Shown one piece after another: positions 21,505-30,987 of a DNA stretch of 64,000 nt. The DNA lies in the NCBI RefSeq assembly GCF_000017405.1, contig NC_009667.1, forward strand, positions 868,001 to 932,000. The letters run 5' to 3'. The notes under the pieces were generated by a model. The model did not search any database. It saw only the letters and a program-made list of their open reading frames with translations, and was not told the origin of the DNA. This stretch comes from Brucella anthropi ATCC 49188 (lineage in GTDB: Bacteria > Pseudomonadota > Alphaproteobacteria > Rhizobiales > Rhizobiaceae). The position numbers and the translations under genes were made by a program. Numbering within the stretch: position 1 is the stretch's first letter; every line of letters begins with the position of its first letter.

Positions 21505-22833
21505 ATGAGCGAGATCGCTTCCCTTCAAGATACGATTTTTGCTTTGTCGAGCGGGCGTCTGCCATCCGGCGTTGCTGTGGTACGCATTTCCGGCCCCAAA
21601 GTTCGATTCGTACTCGAAACGATAGTCGGCTCCATACCGACACCACGATATGCAGCCTACAAGCTATTCCGTAGCCGAAATGGTGATCCAATCGACCGTG
21701 GACTGGCGCTTTTTTTCCCTGGACCGAACAGTTTTACCGGCGAAGATTGCGCTGAATTTCATTTGCATGGCGGCAAAGCAGTCGTTGAGAAGCTCTTGTC
21801 GGAAATGGGAGAGCTGCATGGTTGCCGTATAGCGGAAGCTGGAGAGTTTACGCGACGTGCTTTTTCTAATGGCAAGATGGACTTGACGATCGCCGAAGGC
21901 CTTGCGGATCTGATCGCCGCGGAAACCGAGGGACAGAGGCGGCTCGCATTGCAAGTCGCTTCTGGTACGCAGCGTGAGCTTTACACGGAATGGCGTCAGC
22001 GTCTGTTGCGTGCACGCGCCTTTATAGAAGCGGAACTCGACTTTGCCGATGAAAGCGATGTTCCTGGTTCCGTATCGGAGCAGGTCTGGCAGTCACTGGC
22101 ACTGTTAAAGAGTGAGATCGAGAACCATATAGCGAGCGGCAAGCGCGCTTCGATGTTGCGCGACGGACTGCATGTCGTGATTGTTGGTGCACCGAATGCC
22201 GGTAAATCCAGCTTGCTGAACTTTCTGGCCGGGCGCGAAGTAGCGATCATTTCGGAAGAGGCGGGAACGACCCGCGATCTTCTGGAGGTCAAACTCGATC
22301 TGGGCGGCATCCCGGTTTACGTGACAGACACGGCAGGTTTGCGGGAGACCGATAGTTCCGTCGAAAAAATCGGAATTGAACGCGCCCGCGCGCGTATGGC
22401 CGATGCCGATTTGGTTCTGCTGCTTGAAGATATGAACGATCCCATAGCTGTCGCTTCCGACGAAATACCAGAAGCTTTATGGAAAATCGGCACAAAAGCT
22501 GATCTGAATGCTGAATCTGCCGATTGCTGGACCTACCGCATTTCAACAAAAACTGGCGAAGGACTGGACCAACTACTTACGAATCTTCAGAATTTCGCGG
22601 AAGAGCAGATAGGCCAGATAGAGGATGCCGTGCCCACGCGGCAGAGACATATCAACCTTCTGCGATCTACTGTCACCGAGATCGATAGGGCGATAAACGG
22701 TACAAACCTTCCGCTTGAACTCCGCGCAGAGAACATGCGCCTTGCATCCCAGTATCTCGGACGTATTACTGGTGATGTCGATGTGGAAGAAATTTTGGAC
22801 GTTATTTTCTCTCAGTTCTGCATCGGAAAATGA
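21505..22833 (+). CDS. mnmE: tRNA modification GTPase MnmE
   Basis: MnmE works with MnmG to add an aminomethyl or carboxymethylaminomethyl group to U34 of certain tRNAs. I start at MSEIASLQDTIFAL (442 aa). The N-terminal tetrahydrofolate-binding domain is followed by a G domain with G1 GAPNAGKSS (about 227-235), G2 EEAGTTRDL, G3 DTAGL and G4 TKAD (threonine in place of the usual asparagine). The C-terminus ends FCIGK with the expected cysteine. The stop codon is part of a parS-like site. Confidence 0.96.
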   Translation: MSEIASLQDTIFALSSGRLPSGVAVVRISGPKVRFVLETIVGSIPTPRYAAYKLFRSRNGDPIDRGLALFFPGPNSFTGEDCAEFHLHGGKAVVEKLLSEMGELHGCRIAEAGEFTRRAFSNGKMDLTIAEGLADLIAAETEGQRRLALQVASGTQRELYTEWRQRLLRARAFIEAELDFADESDVPGSVSEQVWQSLALLKSEIENHIASGKRASMLRDGLHVVIVGAPNAGKSSLLNFLAGREVAIISEEAGTTRDLLEVKLDLGGIPVYVTDTAGLRETDSSVEKIGIERARARMADADLVLLLEDMNDPIAVASDEIPEALWKIGTKADLNAESADCWTYRISTKTGEGLDQLLTNLQNFAEEQIGQIEDAVPTRQRHINLLRSTVTEIDRAINGTNLPLELRAENMRLASQYLGRITGDVDVEEILDVIFSQFCIGK

Positions 22834-22846
22834 TTCACGTGAAACA
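22831..22846. promoter_or_regulatory. parS site overlapping the mnmE stop codon
   Basis: TGATTCACGTGAAACA is one mismatch from parS TGTTTCACGTGAAACA. The mismatch is the A of the mnmE TGA stop, so the coding need and the centromere site share bases. Confidence 0.8.
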
Positions 22847-22868
22847 CGGGCCGATTGATCCTGAAAAT

Positions 22869-22884
22869 TGTTTCACGTGAAACA
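22869..22884. promoter_or_regulatory. Perfect parS site between mnmE and mnmG
   Basis: TGTTTCACGTGAAACA, 16 of 16. ParB loads at such sites and spreads to form the segregation complex pulled by ParA. It is 23 bp from the neighbouring near-perfect site and about 6.6 kb from the putative oriC. Confidence 0.92.
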
Positions 22885-23049
22885 TCTGTGGAATCTCGCC
22901 AAGGTGATTGACTCACTCCTCCATCCGTGAGTCGGCTCGTCGCCGAGATTTGATCAAGTCGACGACCAATTTGATCTTCCGTTTCAAGCCTATTCGTGTC
23001 AAAGAGACATCTTTCAGAAACGGATTCGAGTTGCGTCAGGATGAACCAA

Positions 23050-24960
23050 ATGAGTTCGACCGAAGCCACAGTCTTTGATGTCATTGTGATCGGCGGCGGC
23101 CACGCGGGATGCGAGGCTGCTTCTGCAGCTGCGCGCGCCGGCGCCAGAACTGCGCTTGTAACACATCGCTTTGATACTATTGGCGTTATGTCCTGCAACC
23201 CTGCCATTGGTGGGCTGGGAAAAGGGCATCTTGTACGTGAGATCGATGCACTCGATGGCTTGATGGGGCGTGTCGCCGATGAAGCCGGTATCCAGTTTCG
23301 TCTACTGAACCGCCGAAAAGGGCCTGCTGTTCGCGGACCTCGAACTCAGGCTGACCGCAAGCTTTATCGGCTTGCCATGCAGAAGATGATCGCGGCCCAG
23401 GACAATCTATTTGTTGTCGAAGGCGGCGCGCACGACCTTCGGGAAGAACACGGACGCATCACCGGGGTTGTTTTGTCCGATGGGCGGACCCTGTCATGTG
23501 GCGCTGTGGTGCTGACGACCGGCACGTTCCTGAATGGGTTGATCCATATTGGGGAAAAGAAGATTCCTGCTGGCCGCATGGGCGAAAAGCCAGCGCTTGG
23601 TCTTTCCGAACGCCTGACCTCGTTCGGCTTTGCGCTTGGGCGTCTCAAGACAGGCACGCCGCCACGACTGGATGGACGCACCATTGATTGGCAGAGCCTT
23701 GACATGCAGTCCGCCGATGAGGAGCCGGTGCCGTTCTCTCTCATGACGGATCGGATCACCATACCGCAGATTGATTGTGGCATTACCCGCACAACGCCGG
23801 AAACCCACGCTGTCATTCGGGCCAATCTGCATCGTTCGGCTATGTATTCTGGTTCGATCGAGGGCATCGGTCCCCGTTACTGCCCCTCGGTGGAAGATAA
23901 GATTGTCAAGTTCGGCGACCGTGACGGCCACCAGATATTCCTCGAGCCGGAAGGGCTGGACGACGATACCGTTTATCCAAACGGCATTTCGACATCGCTT
24001 CCGGAGGATGTGCAGCTCGACATATTGAAGACCATACCGGGGCTTGAAACGGCCGCTATGTTGCAGCCCGGATATGCGATTGAATATGATTTCATCGATC
24101 CGCGTGAGTTGAAGCGCAGCCTTGAAACCCGGAAAGTTACCGGTCTGTTTCTGGCGGGGCAGATCAACGGCACGACTGGCTATGAAGAAGCGGGTGCACA
24201 AGGCTTGCTCGCGGGCATCAATGCCGCGCGTCGAGCTTCTGGTGGCGATCCTGTCATTATCCAGCGCACGGAAGCCTATATAGGCGTCATGGTTGATGAT
24301 CTGACGTCACGCGGGGTCAGCGAACCTTATCGCATGTTTACATCACGTGCAGAATTTCGTCTGTCGCTTCGCGCGGATAATGCCGATCAGCGCCTGACGC
24401 CACTAGCGGACAAGCTCGGTATATTGGGGCACGCACGTAAGGAACGATTTGAAGCGCGGGAAACGGCGTTGGATGAAGCGCGGTCACTGACACAGTCACT
24501 GACCATTACGCCCAATCTGGCTAGCCGTTACGATCTGCGTCTCAATCAGGATGGCGTGCGCCGTTCGGCCTATGATCTTCTGTCCTACCCGGAGATTGAT
24601 CTGGATCGGTTGAAATCGATCTGGCCTGAACTCGGAGCTGTTGATCCGGCAACGCGGGAAGCGCTGGAGATCGAGGCCCAGTATGCCGTCTATATGGATC
24701 GGCAGAAGAGCGACATTGCAGTGATGGAGCGCGAGGAGCAACTGCTCATTCCAGCAGGGTTGGACATTGATGGAATATCCGGTCTTTCCAATGAGTTGAA
24801 GCATAAGCTCAAGCAACGCAGGCCGGAAACAATTGCCGAGGCGCAGCGCGTTGACGGGATGACACCGGCGGCACTGGCGCTCCTTATCGCACAGATCAAG
24901 AAGTTCGGATATCGCCAGCGGGCTGCATCGGAATTGTCTGAAGGGCAGGGCGCTGCATGA
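23050..24960 (+). CDS. mnmG: tRNA uridine-5-carboxymethylaminomethyl modification enzyme MnmG
   Basis: MnmG is the FAD- and NADH-dependent partner of MnmE in modifying U34 of tRNA. I chose the ATG at 23050 (636 aa) because an AGGA lies at proper distance; ATG 23041 would put it too close. The FAD-binding [10 protein letters not shown] is near residues 16-25 and the conserved [18 protein letters not shown] near 57-74. The C-terminal MnmE-interacting helices are complete. The stop overlaps the rsmG start by 4 bp. Confidence 0.95.
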
Positions 24961-25598
24961 GCGCCGATACTCGCTTTGAAAGTCTGAAAGCAATCGTTCC
25001 CGCTGTTTCACGTGAAACAGCGAACCGCCTGATCGCCTTTGAAGACTTGTTCCGCAAATGGTCGAAGGCGATCAATCTTGCGTCCCCCTCTACTCTGAAC
25101 GAGTTGTGGACCCGTCATATTCTGGATAGCGCACAGCTATTTCCCTTGGCGAGTGACGCCAAGCACTGGTTGGATATTGGTTCTGGCGGCGGATTTCCGG
25201 GCATTGTGACGGCCTGTTTCCTCGCTGAGCAACCAGGAGGCGCTATCGATCTGATTGAGAGCGCAGGGAAAAAGGCGGCGTTCCTGCGCACTGCAGCGGG
25301 ACATTTGCACGTACCGGCGCGGGTCCATTCCACCCGCATTGAAGCGATGTGGGAGAAAATTGAAACACCACAAGTGGTTACGGCACGCGCATTGGCGTCG
25401 CTGAACGATCTTTTCGGTCTGACGGAGCTGTGGCTGACCAATGGTGCCAAAGCTCTCTTCCAAAAAGGTCGGGATTATCAGCGTGAGATAGACGAAAGCC
25501 GTGTCGGTTGGAGTTTCGATCTGGTACAACATCAAAGTGCTATCGATCAGGCTTCGGTCATACTCGAAATCACCAATCTTCGGCGCAAAGTCGCTTGA
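24957..25598 (+). CDS. rsmG: 16S rRNA (guanine-N7) methyltransferase G
   Basis: RsmG methylates N7 of G527 in 16S rRNA using S-adenosylmethionine. The 213-aa Rossmann methyltransferase has the AdoMet loop [11 protein letters not shown] near residues 71-81 and [12 protein letters not shown] near 140-151. Its early codons (AVSRETA) contain a perfect parS site at 25004-25019. It lies between mnmG and parA, the usual order. Confidence 0.95.
25004..25019. promoter_or_regulatory. Perfect parS site inside rsmG
   Basis: TGTTTCACGTGAAACA, 16 of 16, translated as part of residues 16-21 of RsmG. It lies about 640 bp before parA. Confidence 0.92.
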
Positions 25599-25642
25599 TG
25601 GCTGGAAATTTCGAAGGGGCGGGCAGCAGCAAGGCGACGGTG

Positions 25643-26440
25643 ATGAACAAAATGTCCAGAATCATAACCATTGCAAACCAGAAAGGCGGCGTGGGTAAAA
25701 CTACCACCGCCATCAATCTGGCTACGGCATTGGCGGCTATCGGCGAGACGGTACTGATTGTCGATCTCGATCCGCAGGGCAACGCCAGCACCGGTTTGGG
25801 TATTGATCGCCGCAACCGGCCTTTGTCTTCCTATGACGTGCTGACGCAGGAATCGTCGGTTCCTGATGCTGCAATGCCAACCGATGTTCCCAATCTGCAT
25901 ATCGTACCATCGACGCTGGATCTTCTTGGCATTGAAATGGAGATTGCGCAGTCGGCCGATCGTACACGGCGCTTGCGTGATGCTCTGCGGTTCGATTCCT
26001 CCGTGTCGGAGCGGTTCTCCTATGTGCTTGTCGATTGCCCACCGTCGCTCAATCTTCTGACGTTGAACGCCATGGCTGCGGCCGATTCCGTTCTGGTGCC
26101 GCTGCAATGCGAGTTCTTTGCTCTGGAAGGCTTGAGCCAGCTTTTGCAGACGGTCGATCAGGTGCGGTCGTCGATCAATGCCGAGCTTTCGATCCAGGGT
26201 ATTGTGCTGACCATGTTCGACAGCCGCAACAATCTCGCTGCGCAAGTGGTGGATGATGTTCGCGCTTTCATGGGTGAGAAGGTCTATCGTACTGTCATTC
26301 CGCGTAATGTGCGCGTCTCGGAAGCACCATCACACGGTAAACCGGCAATTCTCTACGATTTGAAATGCGCCGGCAGTCAGGCTTATTTGCAACTCGCATC
26401 GGAAGTTATCCAGCGCGAGCGACAATTGCAGGCCGCTTAA
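25643..26440 (+). CDS. parA: Chromosome partitioning ATPase ParA
   Basis: ParA is the Walker-type ATPase that moves ParB-parS complexes and so segregates origins. Start at ATG 25643 (MNKMSRIITIANQ, 265 aa); ATG 25652 is also possible. The deviant Walker A KGGVGKTT is at residues 14-21, Walker A-prime VDLDPQGNAS near 39-48, and Walker B VLVDCPPS near 125-132. No N-terminal HTH is present, so it is the chromosomal, not the plasmid type Ia, form. Confidence 0.95.
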   Translation: MNKMSRIITIANQKGGVGKTTTAINLATALAAIGETVLIVDLDPQGNASTGLGIDRRNRPLSSYDVLTQESSVPDAAMPTDVPNLHIVPSTLDLLGIEMEIAQSADRTRRLRDALRFDSSVSERFSYVLVDCPPSLNLLTLNAMAAADSVLVPLQCEFFALEGLSQLLQTVDQVRSSINAELSIQGIVLTMFDSRNNLAAQVVDDVRAFMGEKVYRTVIPRNVRVSEAPSHGKPAILYDLKCAGSQAYLQLASEVIQRERQLQAA

Positions 26441-26484
26441 ACCAATCGATTCGACGACGAAACAATTCAGGAATAAGCCGAACG

Positions 26485-27366
26485 ATGAATGATGATCCTT
26501 CAAAAAAGCGCCTTGGCCGCGGATTAGCGGCGCTGATCGGTGAAATTGATCGCCCTGCCGAAGAGCGTAAGGCACCTGTTCCCATCGAACGGAATGTTCC
26601 GATTGAATTCGTCACGCGCAATCCGCGCAATCCGCGTCGCATGTTCTCAGAAGGTGACTTGGAGGATCTGGCGCAGTCGATCAAGGAACATGGCGTGGTG
26701 CAGCCGATCGTCGTGCGACCGGCGCCAGGGCAGCCGGACCGGTTCGAACTGATTGCCGGTGAGCGTCGCTGGCGTGCTTCGCAGCGGGCCGGTGTCGATA
26801 CGATCCCGGTTATTGTTCGTGACGTTGACGATCGTGTCGCACTTGAGATCGCGATCATCGAAAACGTGCAGCGCGCCGACCTGAATGCGGTCGAAGAAGC
26901 TTTGGGATATCAACAGCTTATCGATAATCATGACTATACGCAGAATGATCTGGCACAGGTCATCGGCAAAAGCCGGAGCCATGTCGCCAACACGTTGCGT
27001 CTGTTGAAACTACCGCAACCCGTGCAGGATTTCATTGTCGATGGTGCGCTTTCGGCAGGTCATGCTCGAAGTCTCATCACGATGGAAAACCCGACCGCAC
27101 TGGCTGAGCGGATTGTCAAAGATGGTCTGTCGGTACGCCAGGTGGAAGCGCTTGCGCAGGCGGAAGCACGCGGTGGTGCGGAAGCCAAGCCCGGTAAAGC
27201 AGGACCTGTTGAGAAAGATGCCGACACCAAAGCACTCGAAAAGCTGCTTTCTGATGTTACTGGCATGAAGGTTGAGATCAATCATCGTGATCGCGGCGGT
27301 GAGGTCAAGATTCGATATAGTTCTCTTGAGCAACTCGACGAGATTTGCCGCCGGCTTCAGAGCTGA
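26485..27366 (+). CDS. parB: Chromosome partitioning protein ParB
   Basis: ParB is a CTP-dependent clamp that loads at parS. The 293-aa protein has the N-terminal KKRLGRGLAALIGE (ParA-interacting region, residues 7-20), the CTP-binding domain with GERRWRAS near 91-98, the HTH with QVIGKSRSHVANTLRLL near 150-166, and a C-terminal dimerisation domain. It follows parA by 44 bp and the parS cluster is just upstream. Confidence 0.95.
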   Translation: MNDDPSKKRLGRGLAALIGEIDRPAEERKAPVPIERNVPIEFVTRNPRNPRRMFSEGDLEDLAQSIKEHGVVQPIVVRPAPGQPDRFELIAGERRWRASQRAGVDTIPVIVRDVDDRVALEIAIIENVQRADLNAVEEALGYQQLIDNHDYTQNDLAQVIGKSRSHVANTLRLLKLPQPVQDFIVDGALSAGHARSLITMENPTALAERIVKDGLSVRQVEALAQAEARGGAEAKPGKAGPVEKDADTKALEKLLSDVTGMKVEINHRDRGGEVKIRYSSLEQLDEICRRLQS

Positions 27367-27715
27367 TCTATTATACGAATATTTGAACATAAAGGCTCGT
27401 TGCATTTCATTGCGGCGAGCTTTTTCATTTACAGCAGCCAAACCAACACAACACCTATATTGTAACGCGATGCGGAGAACTGGCTTGGTCAGGCTGCAAA
27501 GCCCACCGCTATTCGTTCCAACAAATACATGGATAGATATTCACCGCCGCGTCAAAAGGCAATTATGATCCGTCATCGCTTCAAGTTAGAGGCCACAGTC
27601 AAACAGCGCTCCCACAGCATAACTCGTAACTTTATGAACTATTTTGTTTCGCAGCCGCTCGTCACTTCGACCGGTGACTGTTTCGTTTGGAAGCGAATTG
27701 CGCTAGTGAGTGGCA
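27367..27715. other. Non-coding gap between parB and holA
   Basis: 349 bp with no convincing gene. The first part holds the parB terminator. The rest is AT-richer than its surroundings and no repeat or tRNA is visible. The holA promoter presumably lies in the last 100 bp. Confidence 0.5.
27391..27426 (+). terminator. Probable terminator of parAB
   Basis: An imperfect stem with a GCTCG/CGAGC core extended by A-T pairs, loop about 15 nt, then CTTTTTC. It lies about 25 bp after the parB stop. Confidence 0.6.
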
Positions 27716-28759
27716 ATGGCGCAGAAGAAAGCAAACGAAGTCGATAGTTTTCTGGCAAGGCCGACGAATTCGTTTCCGGTCGTGCTGCTTTACGGCCCCG
27801 ACAAGGGGCTGGTGAGCGAGCGTGCGCGCCGTTTTGCCGAAGCAAGCAAACTGCCGCTGGACGACCCGTTCGCCGTCATTCGCATGGAAGCGGATGAGAT
27901 CGAGGCCGACCCGGCCAAACTCGCCGATGAAGCTCGCACCATCTCTATGTTCGGTGGCCAGCGCCTGATCTGGATCAAGAATGCCGCAGGCCAGAAGAAG
28001 CTGGCGGAAGCGATCAAGCTTCTTGCGACTGAACCGCCGCTTGAGACGTTCGTGCTGGTTGAAGCCGGTGATCTCAAGAAGGGCGCAGGTCTGCGTAGCG
28101 CTGTCGAGAACGCTTCGGCAGGTATGGCCTTGCCCTGCTATTCCGACGACAGCCGCGGTATCGATGGTGTCATTGACGATGTTCTGGCGGAATGGAAGAT
28201 GCAGATCACGCTCGACGGGCGGCAGCTGCTGCGGGCAAGCCTGGGCGGCGATCGTCTTGCCACGCGGGGTGAACTCGAAAAGCTCTGCCTCTATGCGCGC
28301 GGCAAGGAGCGGATCGATATAGACGATGTGCGTGAAGCAGTCGGCGATGTTGCCGGTCTTTCCACCGACGAGGTGATCGATGCGGTTTTGGCTGGCGATC
28401 TTCCGCGTTTCGAAGTCTCCTTCGACCGTGTCGTGAAATCCGGCACCGCGCCGTTTCTCCTGCTCAACACGGCGATGCGCCAGTTTCAGCAGGTACAGAC
28501 CTTGCGCCACATTGCCGATACCGAGCGTAAAAGCGCGTCCGTCGTTGTGGCTGCGGCTCGTCCGCCAATCTTCTTCAACCGTAAGAAACTGGTCGAGAAT
28601 TCAGTAAGCCGCTGGACCGGCGAAAGCCTTGCGCGCGTTATGGAGCGCTTGCAGCGTGCCATTCTCGAAAGCCGCCAAAATGCGGCGCTCGCTATCCCCA
28701 TCATCCGCCAATGTCTGCTGGCAATCAGCGTCGAGTCACTTCGAAACGCTCGGCGTTAA
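27716..28759 (+). CDS. holA: DNA polymerase III delta subunit
   Basis: HolA is the clamp-loader subunit that opens the beta sliding clamp. The 347-aa protein has the AAA+-like fold typical of delta: VVLLYGPDKGLVSERAR (about 23-39, no functional P-loop as expected), a middle lid domain and the C-terminal collar (about 215-340). I prefer ATG 27716 to a GTG two codons earlier. In many Rhizobiales holA follows lptE and leuS; here neither gene is next to it. Confidence 0.88.
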   Translation: MAQKKANEVDSFLARPTNSFPVVLLYGPDKGLVSERARRFAEASKLPLDDPFAVIRMEADEIEADPAKLADEARTISMFGGQRLIWIKNAAGQKKLAEAIKLLATEPPLETFVLVEAGDLKKGAGLRSAVENASAGMALPCYSDDSRGIDGVIDDVLAEWKMQITLDGRQLLRASLGGDRLATRGELEKLCLYARGKERIDIDDVREAVGDVAGLSTDEVIDAVLAGDLPRFEVSFDRVVKSGTAPFLLLNTAMRQFQQVQTLRHIADTERKSASVVVAAARPPIFFNRKKLVENSVSRWTGESLARVMERLQRAILESRQNAALAIPIIRQCLLAISVESLRNARR

Positions 28760-29058
28760 AGTCTGTTTCGAAGTTCTGTTGCAATTAATATAGGCCGAGA
28801 TCGGCCTCGATTGCGGGTTTGCCACATCCCAATTGCGAGCTGCTACGCTTAGCAGCTCGAAACCATGATCAACTTGAGCAATAGTTTTCATCCGCCTCAT
28901 AAGCCGGATGACTTGGTGCTGCATGGTTATCGAAGCCTAGGACAGAGTAAGAATACTATATTCCGGTCTGGGTAACCTATTCCAAGCTGAACAGTTTTAT
29001 CTGATGGCTAATGTAAAACAGCAAGAATTATGAATTCTCCTTCAAAGAAGGAGAAATA
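28760..29058. other. AT-rich gap before the orphan gene
   Basis: 299 bp without a credible ORF. Composition falls toward AT from about 28930. The only structure I see is the hairpin at 29035-29055 that contains the ribosome-binding site of the next gene. Confidence 0.5.
29035..29055 (+). promoter_or_regulatory. Hairpin enclosing the Shine-Dalgarno of the orphan gene
   Basis: TTCTCCTTC (29035-29043) and GAAGGAGAA (29047-29055) form a perfect 9-bp stem with an AAA loop. The right arm is the AAGGAG ribosome-binding site of the ATG at 29059, so folding would block translation. Confidence 0.65.
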
Positions 29059-29976
29059 ATGAAAATATATACCAAGTGGAGCCCATTTGAAACCCAAGTT
29101 TATGACCAATCGTGTGGAGATTATCAAGAAATAGATAATGATTTCAGTAAAAATGTCGGCGCTGGATTTGTCATGGATGCTGAAGGAAAATCATTAACTC
29201 TGAGTGCCGACTCTGACGTTTACTGGCCTGCCTCCGAAAGTGATCCTGATGCTTTCATCGACACAGTCACAGAGTTTGGCATTTTGTCCGGCCATTTTGC
29301 GTTAACCCAGCGCACGAGTGGCGCATTAAACCTGGGAAGTGATCGTCCTTTTAGCTTAACTCTACAGCGTGAAGGTTCGATGGTTTTGGAACACCCTGGT
29401 ATTCAAATGGAGACGAGATCGCGCGGTGAGTATGGTAGTGTGCGGGTTGAAATGTATGATGCTTCACAGCTGACTTTCTCAGGGCTCAATATTTTCTGGG
29501 GGGGAGAGTTTTCTGTCTATGACAATGTCAGACTAAATTTCTTCGAAGAACACGTAACGCCTTACACTGGCCTAACGAAACTGTATGACACATCGGAATT
29601 CAATCTCTCTACGAATAGGATTTATGCAAGCAACTCACCCGAGAGGGAATGGCGGATTTCTCTTGCCGATGGTTCGCCGCAGTTAAATATTCTGGCTCAT
29701 ACAAGTGGAGGAGATGCTCTTCAGACCCAGAATGAAGCAGCTCCGTATCCAGAAGCAATTCTGGATTTTGGTGCAAGCTCCAGAGGGACTATTGCTATTG
29801 ATATGCCTGACGCTAACGCATTCATGTTAACTCTCTTGGATAGCAGAAAGACGTTTTCCGTTAACGGAAAACCCGTTTACGTCGGCAATAGCAGTCAATT
29901 TAATCACAGTTTTCAAAATGGTGTACAGAGAAACGGTTTTACGACCGGCGTCATGACCATCACCAAGGTGAGATAG
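29059..29976 (+). CDS. Orphan beta-rich hypothetical protein
   Basis: A 305-aa protein that I do not recognise. It has no signal peptide, membrane helix or catalytic motif. Alternating hydrophobic and polar residues with short turns (for example SLTLQREGSMVLEH, RGTIAIDMPD) suggest beta-strands or a beta-solenoid, as in adhesin or autotransporter passengers. Codons are AT-richer than in flanking core genes, a perfect Shine-Dalgarno is present, and an IS6-like transposase scar follows 35 bp downstream. These suggest acquisition; function is unknown. Confidence 0.65.
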   Translation: MKIYTKWSPFETQVYDQSCGDYQEIDNDFSKNVGAGFVMDAEGKSLTLSADSDVYWPASESDPDAFIDTVTEFGILSGHFALTQRTSGALNLGSDRPFSLTLQREGSMVLEHPGIQMETRSRGEYGSVRVEMYDASQLTFSGLNIFWGGEFSVYDNVRLNFFEEHVTPYTGLTKLYDTSEFNLSTNRIYASNSPEREWRISLADGSPQLNILAHTSGGDALQTQNEAAPYPEAILDFGASSRGTIAIDMPDANAFMLTLLDSRKTFSVNGKPVYVGNSSQFNHSFQNGVQRNGFTTGVMTITKVR

Positions 29977-30011
29977 ACAATAAGCTCTGTCGTATCAAAT
30001 AGCCCATCTGC

Positions 30012-30122
30012 TCCATGTCCGGCTTCAAGTCCGAAGCCGCCGCCAGCCTTATGCTTTCCGGCGTCGAGTCCATTCATATAATGGCTGGCAGCGAGGCATC
30101 TTTGCACCGGCCCCCAATGTAA
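30012..30122 (+). pseudogene. C-terminal remnant of an IS6-family transposase
   Basis: Translation of the plus strand reads SMSGFKSEAAASLMLSGVE followed by SIHIM, which resembles the C-terminus of IS6/IS26-type DDE transposases (GFKS...A...L.GIE..HM). Only about 37 codons remain, with a stop just before them, and no inverted repeats are visible. It is a scar, not an active element. Confidence 0.5.
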
Positions 30123-30192
30123 AAGGGAAGTCGGCGATGCGCAGCGGAGTATCGGTTGCAATACTGCGCTGCGCGCCGTCAACACGAGGTTC

Positions 30193-30987
30193 CTATTCGA
30201 TCAGCAGCGCATCGTCATCGAGCGTCTGGCCGCGCACCTTGCGGAACATTTCGATGAGGTCTTCCACACCCAGCGTCTTGCGCTTGTCGCCGGTCACGTC
30301 GAGCAGGATCTTGCCGCCATGCAGCATGATCGTGCGGTCGCCATAATCGAGCGCCTGCCGCATGGAATGGGTGACCATCAGCGCGGTCAGCTTATTCTCG
30401 GCAATCAGCGTCCGGGTCAGTTCCATCACGAACTCGGCCATGCCGGGATCAAGCGCTGCTGTATGCTCATCGAGCAGCAGTACTTCCGAACCGGAAAGCG
30501 TCGCCATGATCAGTGACAGGGCCTGACGCTGGCCGCCGGAGAGAAGCTCCATGCGGTCCTGCATACGGTTTTCCAGCCCCAGATTGAGGCTCGCCACACG
30601 CTCGCGAAACCATGCGCGACGCTTGGAATTGAGCGCGTGGGTGAGGCCGCGCGTCTTGCCGCGCGAAGCAGCCAGAGCGAGGTTTTCCTCGATTGACAGT
30701 GTACCGCAGCTGCCTGCCAGCGGATCCTGGAACACGCGGGCGACAAGACCGGCCCGCTCGGCAGTGGGCTTGCGGGTCACATCCTTGCCACTGATGACCA
30801 CTTTGCCAGCAGTGGGGATCACATCGCCTGCAAGAACGCCCAGCATCGTGGATTTGCCTGCGCCGTTCGACCCGATGACCGTGACGAAGGAACCCTGGTC
30901 CATGGTCAGGTTGATCTTGTTCAAGACCTGCTTTTCGAGCGGAGTGCCGCGACCGAACACGACATCGAGATTGGAAAGTTCGATCAT
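30193..30987 (-). CDS. ABC transporter ATP-binding protein
   Basis: A 264-aa ABC ATPase with Walker A GSNGAGKST (39-47), signature LSGGQRQAL near 149-157, Walker B LLLDEHTAALDP near 170-181 and H-loop THS near 203-205. It overlaps the permease gene by 4 bp. The unusual DEHTAALDP and the partner permease match the importer family paired with DUF534/TrpX-like binding proteins (TrpXYZ type). The solute is unknown. Confidence 0.9.
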   Translation of the reverse strand: MIELSNLDVVFGRGTPLEKQVLNKINLTMDQGSFVTVIGSNGAGKSTMLGVLAGDVIPTAGKVVISGKDVTRKPTAERAGLVARVFQDPLAGSCGTLSIEENLALAASRGKTRGLTHALNSKRRAWFRERVASLNLGLENRMQDRMELLSGGQRQALSLIMATLSGSEVLLLDEHTAALDPGMAEFVMELTRTLIAENKLTALMVTHSMRQALDYGDRTIMLHGGKILLDVTGDKRKTLGVEDLIEMFRKVRGQTLDDDALLIE

